Assembly (NCBI RefSeq): GCF_026072635.1
Contig: NZ_AP023081.1
Location: forward strand, 1,758,501-1,822,500
Length of the DNA stretch: 64,000 nt
Source: Pseudomonas solani
Lineage (GTDB): Bacteria; Pseudomonadota; Gammaproteobacteria; Pseudomonadales; Pseudomonadaceae
Direction of reading: 5' to 3'
Under the pieces are notes generated by a model. It had not been told where the DNA came from. It saw only the letters and a list, made by a program, of their open reading frames with translations, and did not search any database. A program made the position numbers and the translations under genes. This document shows, piece by piece, positions 53,055-64,000 of the stretch (positions are counted from its first letter, which is position 1; each line of letters opens with the position of its first letter).

Positions 53055-54239
53055 TCAGCCCAGGGGCAGCACCAGGCTGAAGGTGGCGCCTTCGCCCTTC
53101 TCGCTGGTGACGTCGATGCGCCCGCCGTGGGCGGTGACGATCTGTTCGGAGATGTACAGGCCGAGCCCGAGGCCGGCGATCTTCTCCGAGCCGCTGACCC
53201 GCTCGAACTGCTGGAAGATGCGGCGCTGATCGGCAGGCGAGATGCCGACGCCATTGTCGCTGACCTCCACTCGTGCCTCACCACCCTCCCCCTGCACGCG
53301 GACCCGTATCGGCTTGCCCGGCCCGTAGCGCAGGGCGTTGCTCAGCAGGTTGCTGACCACCTGCTCGATACGGAAGGCATCCCACACGCCGTGCAGTTCG
53401 CCGTCGATCTCCAGGCTCAGCTCGCAGCCGACGCCCTGCATCTGCTGTTCGAAGTTTTCGGTGACGTTGCGCACCAGGCGACCGAGCTCGGTGCGCTCGG
53501 GGCGGATCGACAGCTTGCCGGTGCGGATGCGGGACACATCGAGCATGTCCTCGATCAGGCGGATGAGGCTTCTGATCTGCCGCTCGTCGCGGTCGAACAT
53601 GGCCTTGAGCTTGTCCTCGCTGAACACCGCGGCATTGCCCTTGGCCATGTACATCTGGCGCAGCTGGGTATCGAGGATCAGCCCGTTGAGCGGCGTGCGC
53701 AGCTCGTGGGAGACGATGGACATGAAGTCGTCACGCATCTGCACCGCGCGCTGCAGCTCGGCCTGGGTGGCGCGCAGCTCGGCCAGCAGCGCGTCCTGCT
53801 CGCGGCGGCCCTGCTCCAGGGCATCGAGCTGGCAGGCCATCAGCTTGCGCTGGCGGTGCAGCTCGACGAACACCGCCACCTTGCTGCGCACGGCGTGGTG
53901 GTCCAGGGGCTTGTAGAGGAAATCCACCGCGCCGCTCTCATAGCCCTTGAAGGCGTAGTTGAGCTCGCGCCCGGCGGCACTGACGAAGACGATGGGGATG
54001 TGCTTGGTCTTTTCCGTGCCGCGCATCAGCTCGGCCAGCTCGAAACCGTTCATGCCGGGCATCTGCACATCGAGAATGGCCAGGGCGAACTCGTGCTCCA
54101 GCAGCAGTGCTAGCGCCTCGTCGGCCGAGCTGGCCTGGTACACCTGGCGTCCCTCGCCCTTGATCAACGCCTCCAGCGCCAGGAGGTTCTCCGGCAGGTC
54201 GTCGACGATCAGCAGCTTGCTCGTTTGGCTAGTCGGCAT
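53055..54239 (-). CDS. Response regulator-histidine kinase hybrid (REC-HisKA-HATPase)
   Basis: A 394-residue soluble protein with an N-terminal receiver (about 8-125; phosphoacceptor Asp57 in AILDVQMPGMNGF), a short coiled coil (about 130-170), then a HisKA domain with His178 (SIVSHELRTPLNGL) and an ATPase domain (about 285-394; LSNALRYGPGKP, DNGVGISPADQ, GLGLGLYISEQIV). It has no membrane segment or sensor domain, so its kinase is probably controlled by phosphorylation of its own receiver. Its start overlaps the end of the CheB-like gene by 11 bases, so the set from 59118 to 53055 is one operon. Confidence 0.93.
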   Translation of the reverse strand: MPTSQTSKLLIVDDLPENLLALEALIKGEGRQVYQASSADEALALLLEHEFALAILDVQMPGMNGFELAELMRGTEKTKHIPIVFVSAAGRELNYAFKGYESGAVDFLYKPLDHHAVRSKVAVFVELHRQRKLMACQLDALEQGRREQDALLAELRATQAELQRAVQMRDDFMSIVSHELRTPLNGLILDTQLRQMYMAKGNAAVFSEDKLKAMFDRDERQIRSLIRLIEDMLDVSRIRTGKLSIRPERTELGRLVRNVTENFEQQMQGVGCELSLEIDGELHGVWDAFRIEQVVSNLLSNALRYGPGKPIRVRVQGEGGEARVEVSDNGVGISPADQRRIFQQFERVSGSEKIAGLGLGLYISEQIVTAHGGRIDVTSEKGEGATFSLVLPLG

Positions 54240-54813
54240 GGGCGGGGTCCAGTTGGGCCAGGAGTGCGCGAATGCCGCGCAACGGAAGAATATGGTCGGG
54301 CACGTGGCTCGCCAGGGCGGCCTCGGGCATGGTCGGCACTTGCGCTTCGAGCGGGTCCTGGACGACGGTCAGGCCACCGCCCTGCTTGATCGCCGCCAGG
54401 CCCGCCGCGCCGTCCTGGTTGGCGCCGGTGAGCAATACGCCCACCAGGCGTTCCTGGAAGCAGTCGGCGGCCGACTCGAAAAGCACGTCGATGGACGGCC
54501 GCGAGTAGTGCAGCGGCTCTTCGCGGCTGAAGGACAGGCTGTGGTCGCGCTCGATGGAGAGGTGGTAGCCGGGCGCGGCGAAATACAATGTGCCGGGGCG
54601 CAGGCTTTCCTTGTCCTCGGCTTCCTTCACCCGCAGCGCCAGGCGCCGGGAGAAAAGATCGGCCAGCAGGCTGTCACGGGACTCCGGCAGGTGCAGCACG
54701 CAGACCAGCGGCAGCGCGTAGTCGGCGGGCAGGCCGCTGAACACCGTCAGCAGCGCTTCCACGCCACCGGCGGATGCCCCGACCACCACTGCGTCCCACT
54801 GCTGCGTGCTCAT
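54229..54813 (-). CDS. CheB-type methylesterase/deamidase domain protein
   Basis: A 194-residue protein consisting of a CheB catalytic domain without a receiver. The catalytic triad is Ser14 (VVVGASAGGVEA), His41 (VLHLPES) and Asp134 (LLTGANQDGAAGL). It should remove methyl groups from glutamate side chains of a receptor-like target. The lack of a receiver means activity is not set by direct phosphorylation. It overlaps the CheR gene upstream by 4 bases and the REC-kinase gene downstream by 11 bases. Its target is more likely a partner in this cluster than the main chemotaxis receptors, which is inference. Confidence 0.92.
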   Translation of the reverse strand: MSTQQWDAVVVGASAGGVEALLTVFSGLPADYALPLVCVLHLPESRDSLLADLFSRRLALRVKEAEDKESLRPGTLYFAAPGYHLSIERDHSLSFSREEPLHYSRPSIDVLFESAADCFQERLVGVLLTGANQDGAAGLAAIKQGGGLTVVQDPLEAQVPTMPEAALASHVPDHILPLRGIRALLAQLDPAHAD

Positions 54814-55628
54814 AGTTTGCGAAACACCCTTTCCTGGCGGTTGAGCGCCTCGAAGCGGTTGGCGTAGGCGGAGAAGTCCAGGCTCTCCTTGCTGCCCAGG
54901 CCGAGGAAGCCGCGGTGGCACAGGGACTCGTGGAAGAGCCCGAGGGCGCGGTCCTGCAACTGCTTGTTGAAATAGATCAGGACGTTGCGACAGGAGATCA
55001 GCTGGGTCTCGGAGAACACCGCGTCGGTCGCCAGGCTGTGGTCGGCGAAGGTGACGTTCTCCCGGAGGGCCTTGTCGAACAGCGCGCCGTCGTACGCCGC
55101 AGTGTAGTAGTCCGACAGCGACCCCCGCCCCCCGGCCTTGCGATAGTTCTCGCTGTACTGGCGCATGTCGTCGAGGGAGTAGATGCCGCGCCGGGCCTTT
55201 TCCAGGGACTGCGGGTTGATGTCGGTGGCGTAGATCAGCGTGCGCTCCAGCAGCCCTTCCTCATGCAGGAGGATGGCCATCGAGTGCACTTCCTCACCGG
55301 TGCTGCAGCCGGCTATCCATACCTTGATCGAGGGGTAGGTGCGCAGGATGGGCACCACTTCCTGGCGCAGGGCGAGGAAGTAGCTGGGGTCGCGGAACAT
55401 CTCGCTGACCGGGATGGTGAGGTACTGCAGCAGCTCGTGGAACGCCTGGGGGTCGTGGATGATGCGCTCCTGCAGGGCCGAGATGGTGGCGCACTCGAAC
55501 TGGTTCAGGGCGTAGAGCACCCGGCGCTTGAGGGAGGAGCCCGAGTAGTCACGGAAGTCGTAGCTGTACTTCAGGTAGATCGCCTCGATCAGCAGGCGCA
55601 GCTCGATTTCCTGGGTGCGTTCGGGCAT
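54810..55628 (-). CDS. CheR-type protein-glutamate methyltransferase
   Basis: A 272-residue SAM-dependent methyltransferase. The N-terminal helical domain contains LKRRVLYALNQFECATISAL. The SAM-binding motif is VWIAGCSTGEEVHSMA (family GCSTGEEPYS), followed by IYATDINPQSLEKARRGIY and the catalytic-core SCRNVLIYFNKQLQ and FLGLGSKESL. It has no TPR extension. It would methylate glutamates in a coiled-coil partner; the large kinase next to it has a long coiled coil of about 100 residues between GAF and HisKA. It overlaps its CheB neighbour by 4 bases and lies 1 base after the kinase gene. Confidence 0.93.
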   Translation of the reverse strand: MPERTQEIELRLLIEAIYLKYSYDFRDYSGSSLKRRVLYALNQFECATISALQERIIHDPQAFHELLQYLTIPVSEMFRDPSYFLALRQEVVPILRTYPSIKVWIAGCSTGEEVHSMAILLHEEGLLERTLIYATDINPQSLEKARRGIYSLDDMRQYSENYRKAGGRGSLSDYYTAAYDGALFDKALRENVTFADHSLATDAVFSETQLISCRNVLIYFNKQLQDRALGLFHESLCHRGFLGLGSKESLDFSAYANRFEALNRQERVFRKL

Positions 55629-55629
55629 C

Positions 55630-59118
<3,489 letters not shown>

Positions 59119-59366
59119 CTGTGTTCCCTGGCCTGGTGCCTAAAATCACCGATCTGTTGGGGATATCGGAGGGTTCCGCATGTTAATGCGCTGACCTTCT
59201 TTAACCAATCACCCTCTTCACATGGCACATCGACACCAAGGGCAGAGGTTCCGCTTGGAACACCGGGAGGGGGAAAAAGGTTCATTAAAAAATACGGAAT
59301 CTTTCCAAGCCGGGAACTTCTAAGACGATCAGCCCCGAAAAGCGCACGAGCGCCGCAGAAGAACCG
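59119..59366. other. Divergent control region between the two kinases
   Basis: 248 bp shared by the CHASE3 kinase operon (minus) and the PAS kinase (plus). It is AT-richer than the flanks around 59180-59330. I saw no palindrome or consensus promoter that stands out. Confidence 0.4.
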
Positions 59367-61913
59367 ATGGACGCGAGCTCAAACGATCACGCCTTCCCTG
59401 CCCCGCCACCCACCGCTGCCGCAGCAGGAGACTTCCTCAACAGCGTAGGGGAAATGGCACCGCTGATCCGCGCCCACGACTGGGGCGTCACCCCGCTGGG
59501 TGCCCTGCAGGACTGGGCCGCCCCGCTGAAGTCCATCCTCGGCGTGGGGCTCAATTCGCGCTTCCCGGTATGCATCTACTGGGGCTGGGACTATCACCTC
59601 CTCTATAACGACGCCTACAGCGCCATCCCGGGCGACAAGCACCCCTGGGCCCTGGGCCGGCCGGCGCGGGAAGCCTGGGCGGATATCTGGGACACGCTCG
59701 AGCCCATGTTCGACGGCATCATGCAAACCGGCGTCGCGGTGCACGTCGAGGACGGGCTGCTGCCGATGCAGCGCTTCGGCTACGTTGAGGAGTGCTACTT
59801 CAACTACAACGTCAGCCCGATCCTCGGCTTCGACGGCCGCCCGACCGGCCTGTTCAACACCGTCATCGAAACCACCGTGCAGGTCATCGAAGCGCGGCGC
59901 AGTCGGCTGCTGGGAGAGCTGCGCGCCAGCACCCGCCCCGCCGCCAACCCCGCAGAGGCCTGCCGCCTCGCGGAGGAAGTGCTCCGCGGCGGCGCTGCCG
60001 ACCTGCCCTTCTGCCTGCTTTACCGCCTCGACGCCGAAGGGCGGGCCGAGCTGGCCCTCTGCAGCGGCCTGGAGCCGGGCGATGCGCTGGCTCCCCTGGA
60101 GTTGGCCCCGGGCACGGCGCCCTGGGCAGCGACCGCCGCTGGCGACACCCTGGATATCGAGCTGGAGCGACCGCGGTCGCTGCCGCCCTGGCCGGAGCCG
60201 GTCACCCGCGCGCGGGTGCTGCCCCTTATTGCCGATGCCGCCGATGACCGCCCCTTGGGCGTGCTGGTGTGTGCCATCAGCCCGCGACGCCCGCTGGATG
60301 CACGCTACCGGCGCTTCCTCGACGAGCTGGCGGAAAGCCTCAGCGGCGACCTGGCACGCGCAGCCCGCCAGGCCGAAGAGACGGACCGCCTGCATCAACG
60401 CACCCTGGAGCGCGACCGCCTCTGGAACCTCTCCCTGGACCTGCTCTGCGTCGCCGACCAGCAGGGCCGCCTGCTCAGCATCAACCCAGCCTGGACCACG
60501 ACCCTGGGCTGGAGCGAGGAAGAACTGCTGGGTCGCACGACGCACTGGCTGGAGCACCCGGACGATATCCCCAGTACCGACCAGACCCGCCAGGAACTGG
60601 CCGGGGGCCTGAGGATCCGGCGCTTCGAGAACCGCCTGCGGCACCGCGACGGCAGCTACCGCTGGCTGTCCTGGAGCGCCACGCCGGAGAACGACATCCA
60701 ATACGGCAGTGGTCACGATGTCACCGAGGAAAAACGCACCGCCGAGGTGCTGCAACGCACCGAAGAGGCGCTGCGCAACGCCCAGCGCATGGAAGCGGTC
60801 GGGCAGCTCACCGGCGGCATCGCCCACGACTTCAACAATCTCCTGGCGGGCATCCGCGTCGGCCTCGACCTGATCCGTCGTCGCCTGCCGGACGAATCCC
60901 GCCAGGACCTCGAGCGCTTCATCGACGCCGCCACCGACTCCGCCGAGCGCGGCGCCACGCTGACCCACAACCTGCTGTCATTCGCCCGCCGCCAGGCCCT
61001 GGATATACAGCCGATCCGCCTTGATGCCTGGCTCGCCGAACATCGCCCACACCTGGCGGAACGCGCCGGGCCGGCGGTGAAGCTGGTACTGCAAGTCGAC
61101 CCGCTGCCCACCACAGCCCTGTGCGACGCCGAACAGCTGTGCAAGGCACTGGAGCACCTGGTGGACAACGCCCGCGAGGCGATGCCCGACGGTGGCCAAT
61201 TGCTGATCCGCGCCAGCATCCCGGAAGAAAGCGCCGAAGGCGCGGAGCCGAACCCAGGCGATTACCTGCTGCTGGAAGTGCATGACACCGGCCGAGCCAT
61301 GGACGAGAGGGTGCTGAGCCACGCCTTCGAACCCTTCTTCACGACAAAACCACTGGGTCAGGGAAGCGGGCTGGGGCTGTCCATGGTATATGGCTTCATC
61401 AAACAGACCGGTGGCCAGGTCCGCTTGCAAAGCGGCGCCGGCCAAGGCACCCGTGTCAGCCTTTATCTACCGCGAGGTCCCGTTTTGTCGGAACAACAAC
61501 AAAGCCCAGTCGAGCAGCCCACAGGGGCGGCCAATCGTGAATCCATTCTGGTGGTGGAAGACGCCGACGTGGTGCGCATGCTCACGGTCGAGGTGCTGGA
61601 AGAGTTCGGCTACCAGGTGATGGAGGCCTGCGACGGCCAGCAGGCGCTGGCCATCCTGCGCAGCGACGCGACCATCGACCTGCTGCTCACCGACATCGGC
61701 CTGCCCGGCATGAACGGCCAGGAGCTGGCGGCCGTGGCCCGCGACCTGCGCCCGGGCCTGCGCGTGCTGTTCGCCACCGGCTATGCCGAGATCGTCAGCA
61801 TCGACGGCAGCGAGCTGGCCACCCAGATGGACATGATCGCCAAACCCTTCTCCATCGACGAACTGCGCGAGAAGGTCTCCAGCCTGCTGGAAGGGCGCGG
61901 CAAGGCCCGCTGA
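59367..61913 (+). CDS. Hybrid sensor kinase: PAS-PAS-HisKA-HATPase-REC
   Basis: An 848-residue soluble kinase. The N-terminal PAS-like domain (about 20-180) has the sequence WAAPLKSILGVGLNSRFPVC typical of a Pseudomonas sensor family. A GAF-like region is at about 185-335, and a second PAS at about 350-460 (DLLCVADQQGRLLSINPAW). HisKA has its His near 489 (LTGGIAHDFNNLLAG), HATPase is at about 580-710 (GQGSGLGLSMVYGFIKQTGG), and a C-terminal receiver lies at about 725-845 with acceptor Asp in LLLTDIGLPGMNG. No membrane helix. It is divergent from the CHASE3 kinase operon, so the two may be co-regulated. The ATG has only a weak purine-rich stretch upstream. Confidence 0.92.
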   Translation: MDASSNDHAFPAPPPTAAAAGDFLNSVGEMAPLIRAHDWGVTPLGALQDWAAPLKSILGVGLNSRFPVCIYWGWDYHLLYNDAYSAIPGDKHPWALGRPAREAWADIWDTLEPMFDGIMQTGVAVHVEDGLLPMQRFGYVEECYFNYNVSPILGFDGRPTGLFNTVIETTVQVIEARRSRLLGELRASTRPAANPAEACRLAEEVLRGGAADLPFCLLYRLDAEGRAELALCSGLEPGDALAPLELAPGTAPWAATAAGDTLDIELERPRSLPPWPEPVTRARVLPLIADAADDRPLGVLVCAISPRRPLDARYRRFLDELAESLSGDLARAARQAEETDRLHQRTLERDRLWNLSLDLLCVADQQGRLLSINPAWTTTLGWSEEELLGRTTHWLEHPDDIPSTDQTRQELAGGLRIRRFENRLRHRDGSYRWLSWSATPENDIQYGSGHDVTEEKRTAEVLQRTEEALRNAQRMEAVGQLTGGIAHDFNNLLAGIRVGLDLIRRRLPDESRQDLERFIDAATDSAERGATLTHNLLSFARRQALDIQPIRLDAWLAEHRPHLAERAGPAVKLVLQVDPLPTTALCDAEQLCKALEHLVDNAREAMPDGGQLLIRASIPEESAEGAEPNPGDYLLLEVHDTGRAMDERVLSHAFEPFFTTKPLGQGSGLGLSMVYGFIKQTGGQVRLQSGAGQGTRVSLYLPRGPVLSEQQQSPVEQPTGAANRESILVVEDADVVRMLTVEVLEEFGYQVMEACDGQQALAILRSDATIDLLLTDIGLPGMNGQELAAVARDLRPGLRVLFATGYAEIVSIDGSELATQMDMIAKPFSIDELREKVSSLLEGRGKAR

Positions 61914-62178
61914 AACAACCTCTCTGGCCAGCGCCTGGCACTGGAATTGCGAGCGTTTTGCGCGTAGGGTGCGCCGCCTTTGCGTCGAACCCAGGCAAAA
62001 ACCGTCTTTTCTTGCGTTTGCGCGACAATCGGCTGCATCCATGCGACAAGCCCCACAAGCGAGCCGGCGCGGTGCCAGTACCGCCCTTGGCGCCCCTTGG
62101 GGCCTATGCTAGGTTGGCCTCCTTCGCCAGGAAGGCCGATCGCAGCCGGAGCGCATCCGAACAATAAGAGGAACCCCC
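61914..62178. other. 265-bp region between the PAS kinase and the ABC operon
   Basis: Contains a sigma-54 element (listed) and a possible -10 TATGCT near 62104. No ORF is supported and no NtrC-type palindrome was found. Confidence 0.5.
61936..61951 (+). promoter_or_regulatory. Candidate sigma-54 promoter for the amino-acid ABC operon
   Basis: TGGCACTGGAATTGCG matches TGGCACG-N4-TTGC(A/T) with GG and GC 10 bases apart. It lies 22 bases after the kinase stop and about 230 bases before the ATPase gene. Confidence 0.7.
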
Positions 62179-62952
62179 ATGGCCGAGGCCACGCCCGCGC
62201 TAGAAATCCGCAACCTGCACAAACGCTACGGCGATCTTGAAGTGCTCAAGGGCATCTCCCTTACCGCCCGTGATGGTGACGTCATCTCCATCCTCGGTTC
62301 TTCCGGCTCCGGAAAATCCACCTTCCTGCGTTGCATCAACCTGCTGGAAAACCCCCACCAGGGCCAGATCATCGTCGCTGGCGAAGAGCTCAAGCTGAAA
62401 CCCGCCCGCTCCGGCGAACTGGTCGCCGCCGACGGCAAGCAGATCAACCGGCTGCGCAGCGAAATCGGCTTCGTGTTCCAGAACTTCAACCTGTGGCCGC
62501 ACATGACGGTCCTCGACAACATCATCGAGGCGCCGCGCCGCGTGCTGGGCCAGAGTCGGGCAGAGGCCACCGAAGTTGCCGAGGCCCTGCTGGCCAAGGT
62601 CGGCATCGCCGATAAGCGCCACGTTTACCCCGCCCAGCTCTCCGGCGGCCAGCAGCAGCGCGCGGCTATTGCGCGCACTCTGGCGATGCAGCCTAAAGTG
62701 ATTCTGTTCGACGAACCCACCTCGGCGCTCGACCCCGAGATGGTACAAGAAGTGCTTAACGTGATCCGCGCGCTCGCCGACGAGGGCAGGACCATGCTGC
62801 TGGTAACCCACGAGATGAACTTCGCCCGCCAGGTTTCCAGCGAGGTGGTGTTCCTCCACCAGGGCCTGGTGGAAGAGCAGGGGCCGCCACAGCAGGTGTT
62901 CGACAACCCGACCTCGGCGCGCTGTAAACAATTCATGTCCAGCAATCGCTAA
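62179..62952 (+). CDS. Amino-acid ABC transporter ATP-binding protein (HisP/AotP type)
   Basis: A 257-residue ATPase of a polar or basic amino-acid importer. Walker A is in ILGSSGSGKSTFLR (about residue 40), the Q-loop in GFVFQNFNLWPH, the signature LSGGQQQRAAIARTL, and Walker B VILFDEPTSALDPE followed by H-loop LLVTHEMNFA. The length matches the HisP/ArtP family. The binding protein follows 17 bases after the stop and a permease after that, in the order ATPase, binding protein, permease. P. aeruginosa has a similar locus near PA5152-PA5155. AGAGGAA precedes the ATG. Confidence 0.95.
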   Translation: MAEATPALEIRNLHKRYGDLEVLKGISLTARDGDVISILGSSGSGKSTFLRCINLLENPHQGQIIVAGEELKLKPARSGELVAADGKQINRLRSEIGFVFQNFNLWPHMTVLDNIIEAPRRVLGQSRAEATEVAEALLAKVGIADKRHVYPAQLSGGQQQRAAIARTLAMQPKVILFDEPTSALDPEMVQEVLNVIRALADEGRTMLLVTHEMNFARQVSSEVVFLHQGLVEEQGPPQQVFDNPTSARCKQFMSSNR

Positions 62953-62969
62953 ACACGGAGCAACATCGC

Positions 62970-63722
62970 ATGAAGAACTACAAGAAGATCCTGCTGGCCG
63001 CTGCCGCCACCCTGGCCTTCGGGACCAGTGCCGTCGCCGCCGATAAACTGAAGATCGGTACCGAAGGCGCCTACCCACCCTTCAACCTGATCGACGCCAG
63101 CGGCCAGGTCGGCGGCTTCGACGTCGAGATCGCCCAGGCCCTCTGCGCCAAGATGAAGGCCGAATGCGAAGTGGTCACCTCCGATTGGGACGGCATCATC
63201 CCGGCCCTGAACGCCAAGAAATTCGACTTCCTCGCCGCGTCCATGTCGATCACCGAAGAGCGCAAGCAGGCCGTCGACTTCACCGACGCCTACTACACCA
63301 ACAAGCTGCAGTTCATCGCTCCCAAGGACGCTGACTTCAAGACCGACAAGGCCAGCCTGAAAGGCAAGGTCATCGGTGCCCAGCGCGCCACCATCGCCGG
63401 CACCTGGCTCGAAGACAACATGGCCGACGTGGTCGACATCAAGCTCTACGACACCCAGGAAAACGCCTACCTGGACCTGTCCTCCGGCCGCCTCGACGGC
63501 GTCCTGGCCGACAAGTTCGTCAACTGGGAATGGCTGAAGAGCGACGCCGGCAAAGGCTTCGAATTCAAGGGCGAGCCGGTGTTCGACAACGACAAGATCG
63601 CCATCGCCGTGCGCAAGGGCGACCCGCTGCGCGAGAAGCTGAATGCCGCACTGAAGGAAATCGTCGCTGACGGCACCTATAAGAAGATCAACGACAAGTA
63701 CTTCCCTTTCAGCATCTATTGA
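62970..63722 (+). CDS. Amino-acid ABC transporter periplasmic binding protein
   Basis: A 250-residue exported binding protein of the SBP_bac_3 family. The signal peptide is about residues 1-23 (KNYKKILLAAAATLAFGTSA). Ligand-site sequences include KIGTEGAYPPFNLIDASG, DWDGIIPALNAKKFDFLAAS and SITEERKQAVDFTDAYY, as in lysine/arginine/ornithine- and histidine-binding proteins. The substrate is probably a basic amino acid, but this is not certain. A 12-bp stem lies just after the gene. Confidence 0.95.
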   Translation: MKNYKKILLAAAATLAFGTSAVAADKLKIGTEGAYPPFNLIDASGQVGGFDVEIAQALCAKMKAECEVVTSDWDGIIPALNAKKFDFLAASMSITEERKQAVDFTDAYYTNKLQFIAPKDADFKTDKASLKGKVIGAQRATIAGTWLEDNMADVVDIKLYDTQENAYLDLSSGRLDGVLADKFVNWEWLKSDAGKGFEFKGEPVFDNDKIAIAVRKGDPLREKLNAALKEIVADGTYKKINDKYFPFSIY

Positions 63723-63731
63723 TGCCCGCCT

Positions 63732-63759
63732 GACCGGCGCCGCCCACGCGGCGCCGGTC
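63732..63759 (+). other. Intra-operon stem-loop
   Basis: GACCGGCGCCGC (63732-63743) pairs perfectly with GCGGCGCCGGTC (63748-63759), 9 bases after the binding-protein stop and before the permease. Without a T-tract it probably protects the upstream message and keeps the binding protein in excess over the permease. Confidence 0.65.
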
Positions 63760-63778
63760 CCCAGCAGTAGCCTTGCAG

Positions 63779-64000
63779 ATGAACCTCGACCTCTACGGAT
63801 TCGGCCCCGCCCTGGCGGCCGGCACCCTGATGACCATCAAGCTGGCGCTTTCAGCGCTGTCGCTCGGTCTGGTGCTGGGCCTGCTCGGTGCGCTGGCCAA
63901 GACTTCCCCCATGAAGCCTCTGCAGTGGCTTGGCGGGGCCTACTCCACCATCGTGCGCGGTGTGCCCGAATTGCTCTGGGTCCTGCTGATGTATTTCGGC
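63779..64000 (+). CDS. Amino-acid ABC transporter permease (3' end outside window)
   Basis: The first 74 codons of a membrane permease of the HisMQ family: MNLDLYGFGPALAAGTLMTI, then a hydrophobic segment (KLALSALSLGLVLGLLGALA) and the start of the next helices with YSTIVRGVPELLWVLLMYFG, where RGVPELL is the typical first part of the cytoplasmic coupling region. The rest lies past the window. It is the third gene of the operon. Confidence 0.93.
   Translation, partial: MNLDLYGFGPALAAGTLMTIKLALSALSLGLVLGLLGALAKTSPMKPLQWLGGAYSTIVRGVPELLWVLLMYFG

Overview
The window is chromosomal DNA of a Pseudomonas, GC-rich throughout. From about 20.9 kb to 52.6 kb the gene order (typA, thiI, glnA, two DUF4124 genes, ntrBC, trmL, secB, grxC, rhodanese, gpmI, envC-like, ctpA, yibQ-like, periplasmic binding proteins, hisF/A/H/B, asmA-like, mutY, yggX) follows the P. 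aeruginosa PAO1 order from about PA5117 to PA5148 as I remember it. A lasB elastase gene is also present. The flanking genes differ from PAO1, so a P. aeruginosa relative (for example the otitidis/resinovorans/alcaligenes side of the genus) fits best. This placement is an inference from memory, not a search.

Layout. 0-10.9 kb: the start of a DUF2339 membrane protein, a YkgJ-type cysteine-cluster protein, a DUF808 membrane protein, a CptA-type phosphoethanolamine transferase, lasB, a chemotaxis receptor, and a tandem glycine riboswitch in front of a TRIC/UPF0126 membrane protein. 10.9-20.2 kb: a membrane diguanylate cyclase followed by a two-partner secretion locus. Both the adhesin (tpsA) and its outer-membrane transporter (tpsB) carry a one-base contraction in a homopolymer that breaks the frame. 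20.5-31.8 kb: a lipoprotein, typA, thiI, then a nitrogen-control block of glnA, two DUF4124 proteins and ntrBC, and a region downstream of ntrC with three repeated stem modules behind a sigma-54 promoter (an NrsZ-type small RNA). 31.9-42 kb: secB-grxC-rhodanese, gpmI, envC-like, ctpA, a divergent polysaccharide deacetylase, an Asp-box protein and two tandem binding proteins. 42-49 kb: the his cluster hisB-hisH-DUF2164-hisA-hisF, an OFA-type MFS transporter, a PanZ-like GNAT protein and a sterol-desaturase-like protein. 49-53 kb: asmA-like, mutY, yggX, tRNA-Phe and a 42-residue acidic ORF. 53-62 kb: a signalling cluster of REC-kinase, CheB domain, CheR and a CHASE3-type kinase with three receivers, with a divergent PAS kinase. 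62.2 kb to the end: an amino-acid ABC importer, cut by the window edge.

Regulation visible in the DNA ties several of these together. GCACC-N5-GGTGC NtrC sites and GG-N10-GC sigma-54 promoters sit before glnA, ntrB and the NrsZ-like region, so NtrC probably controls its own gene, glutamine synthetase and a small RNA. A further sigma-54 element precedes the amino-acid ABC operon.

The most interesting points are the NrsZ-like array, whose modules show compensatory base changes, the glycine riboswitch-TRIC pair, the doubly frameshifted secretion pair next to a cyclase, the CheB/CheR-containing kinase cluster, and a 19-bp palindrome upstream of lasB. I saw no CRISPR array, insertion sequence, phage or rRNA gene.
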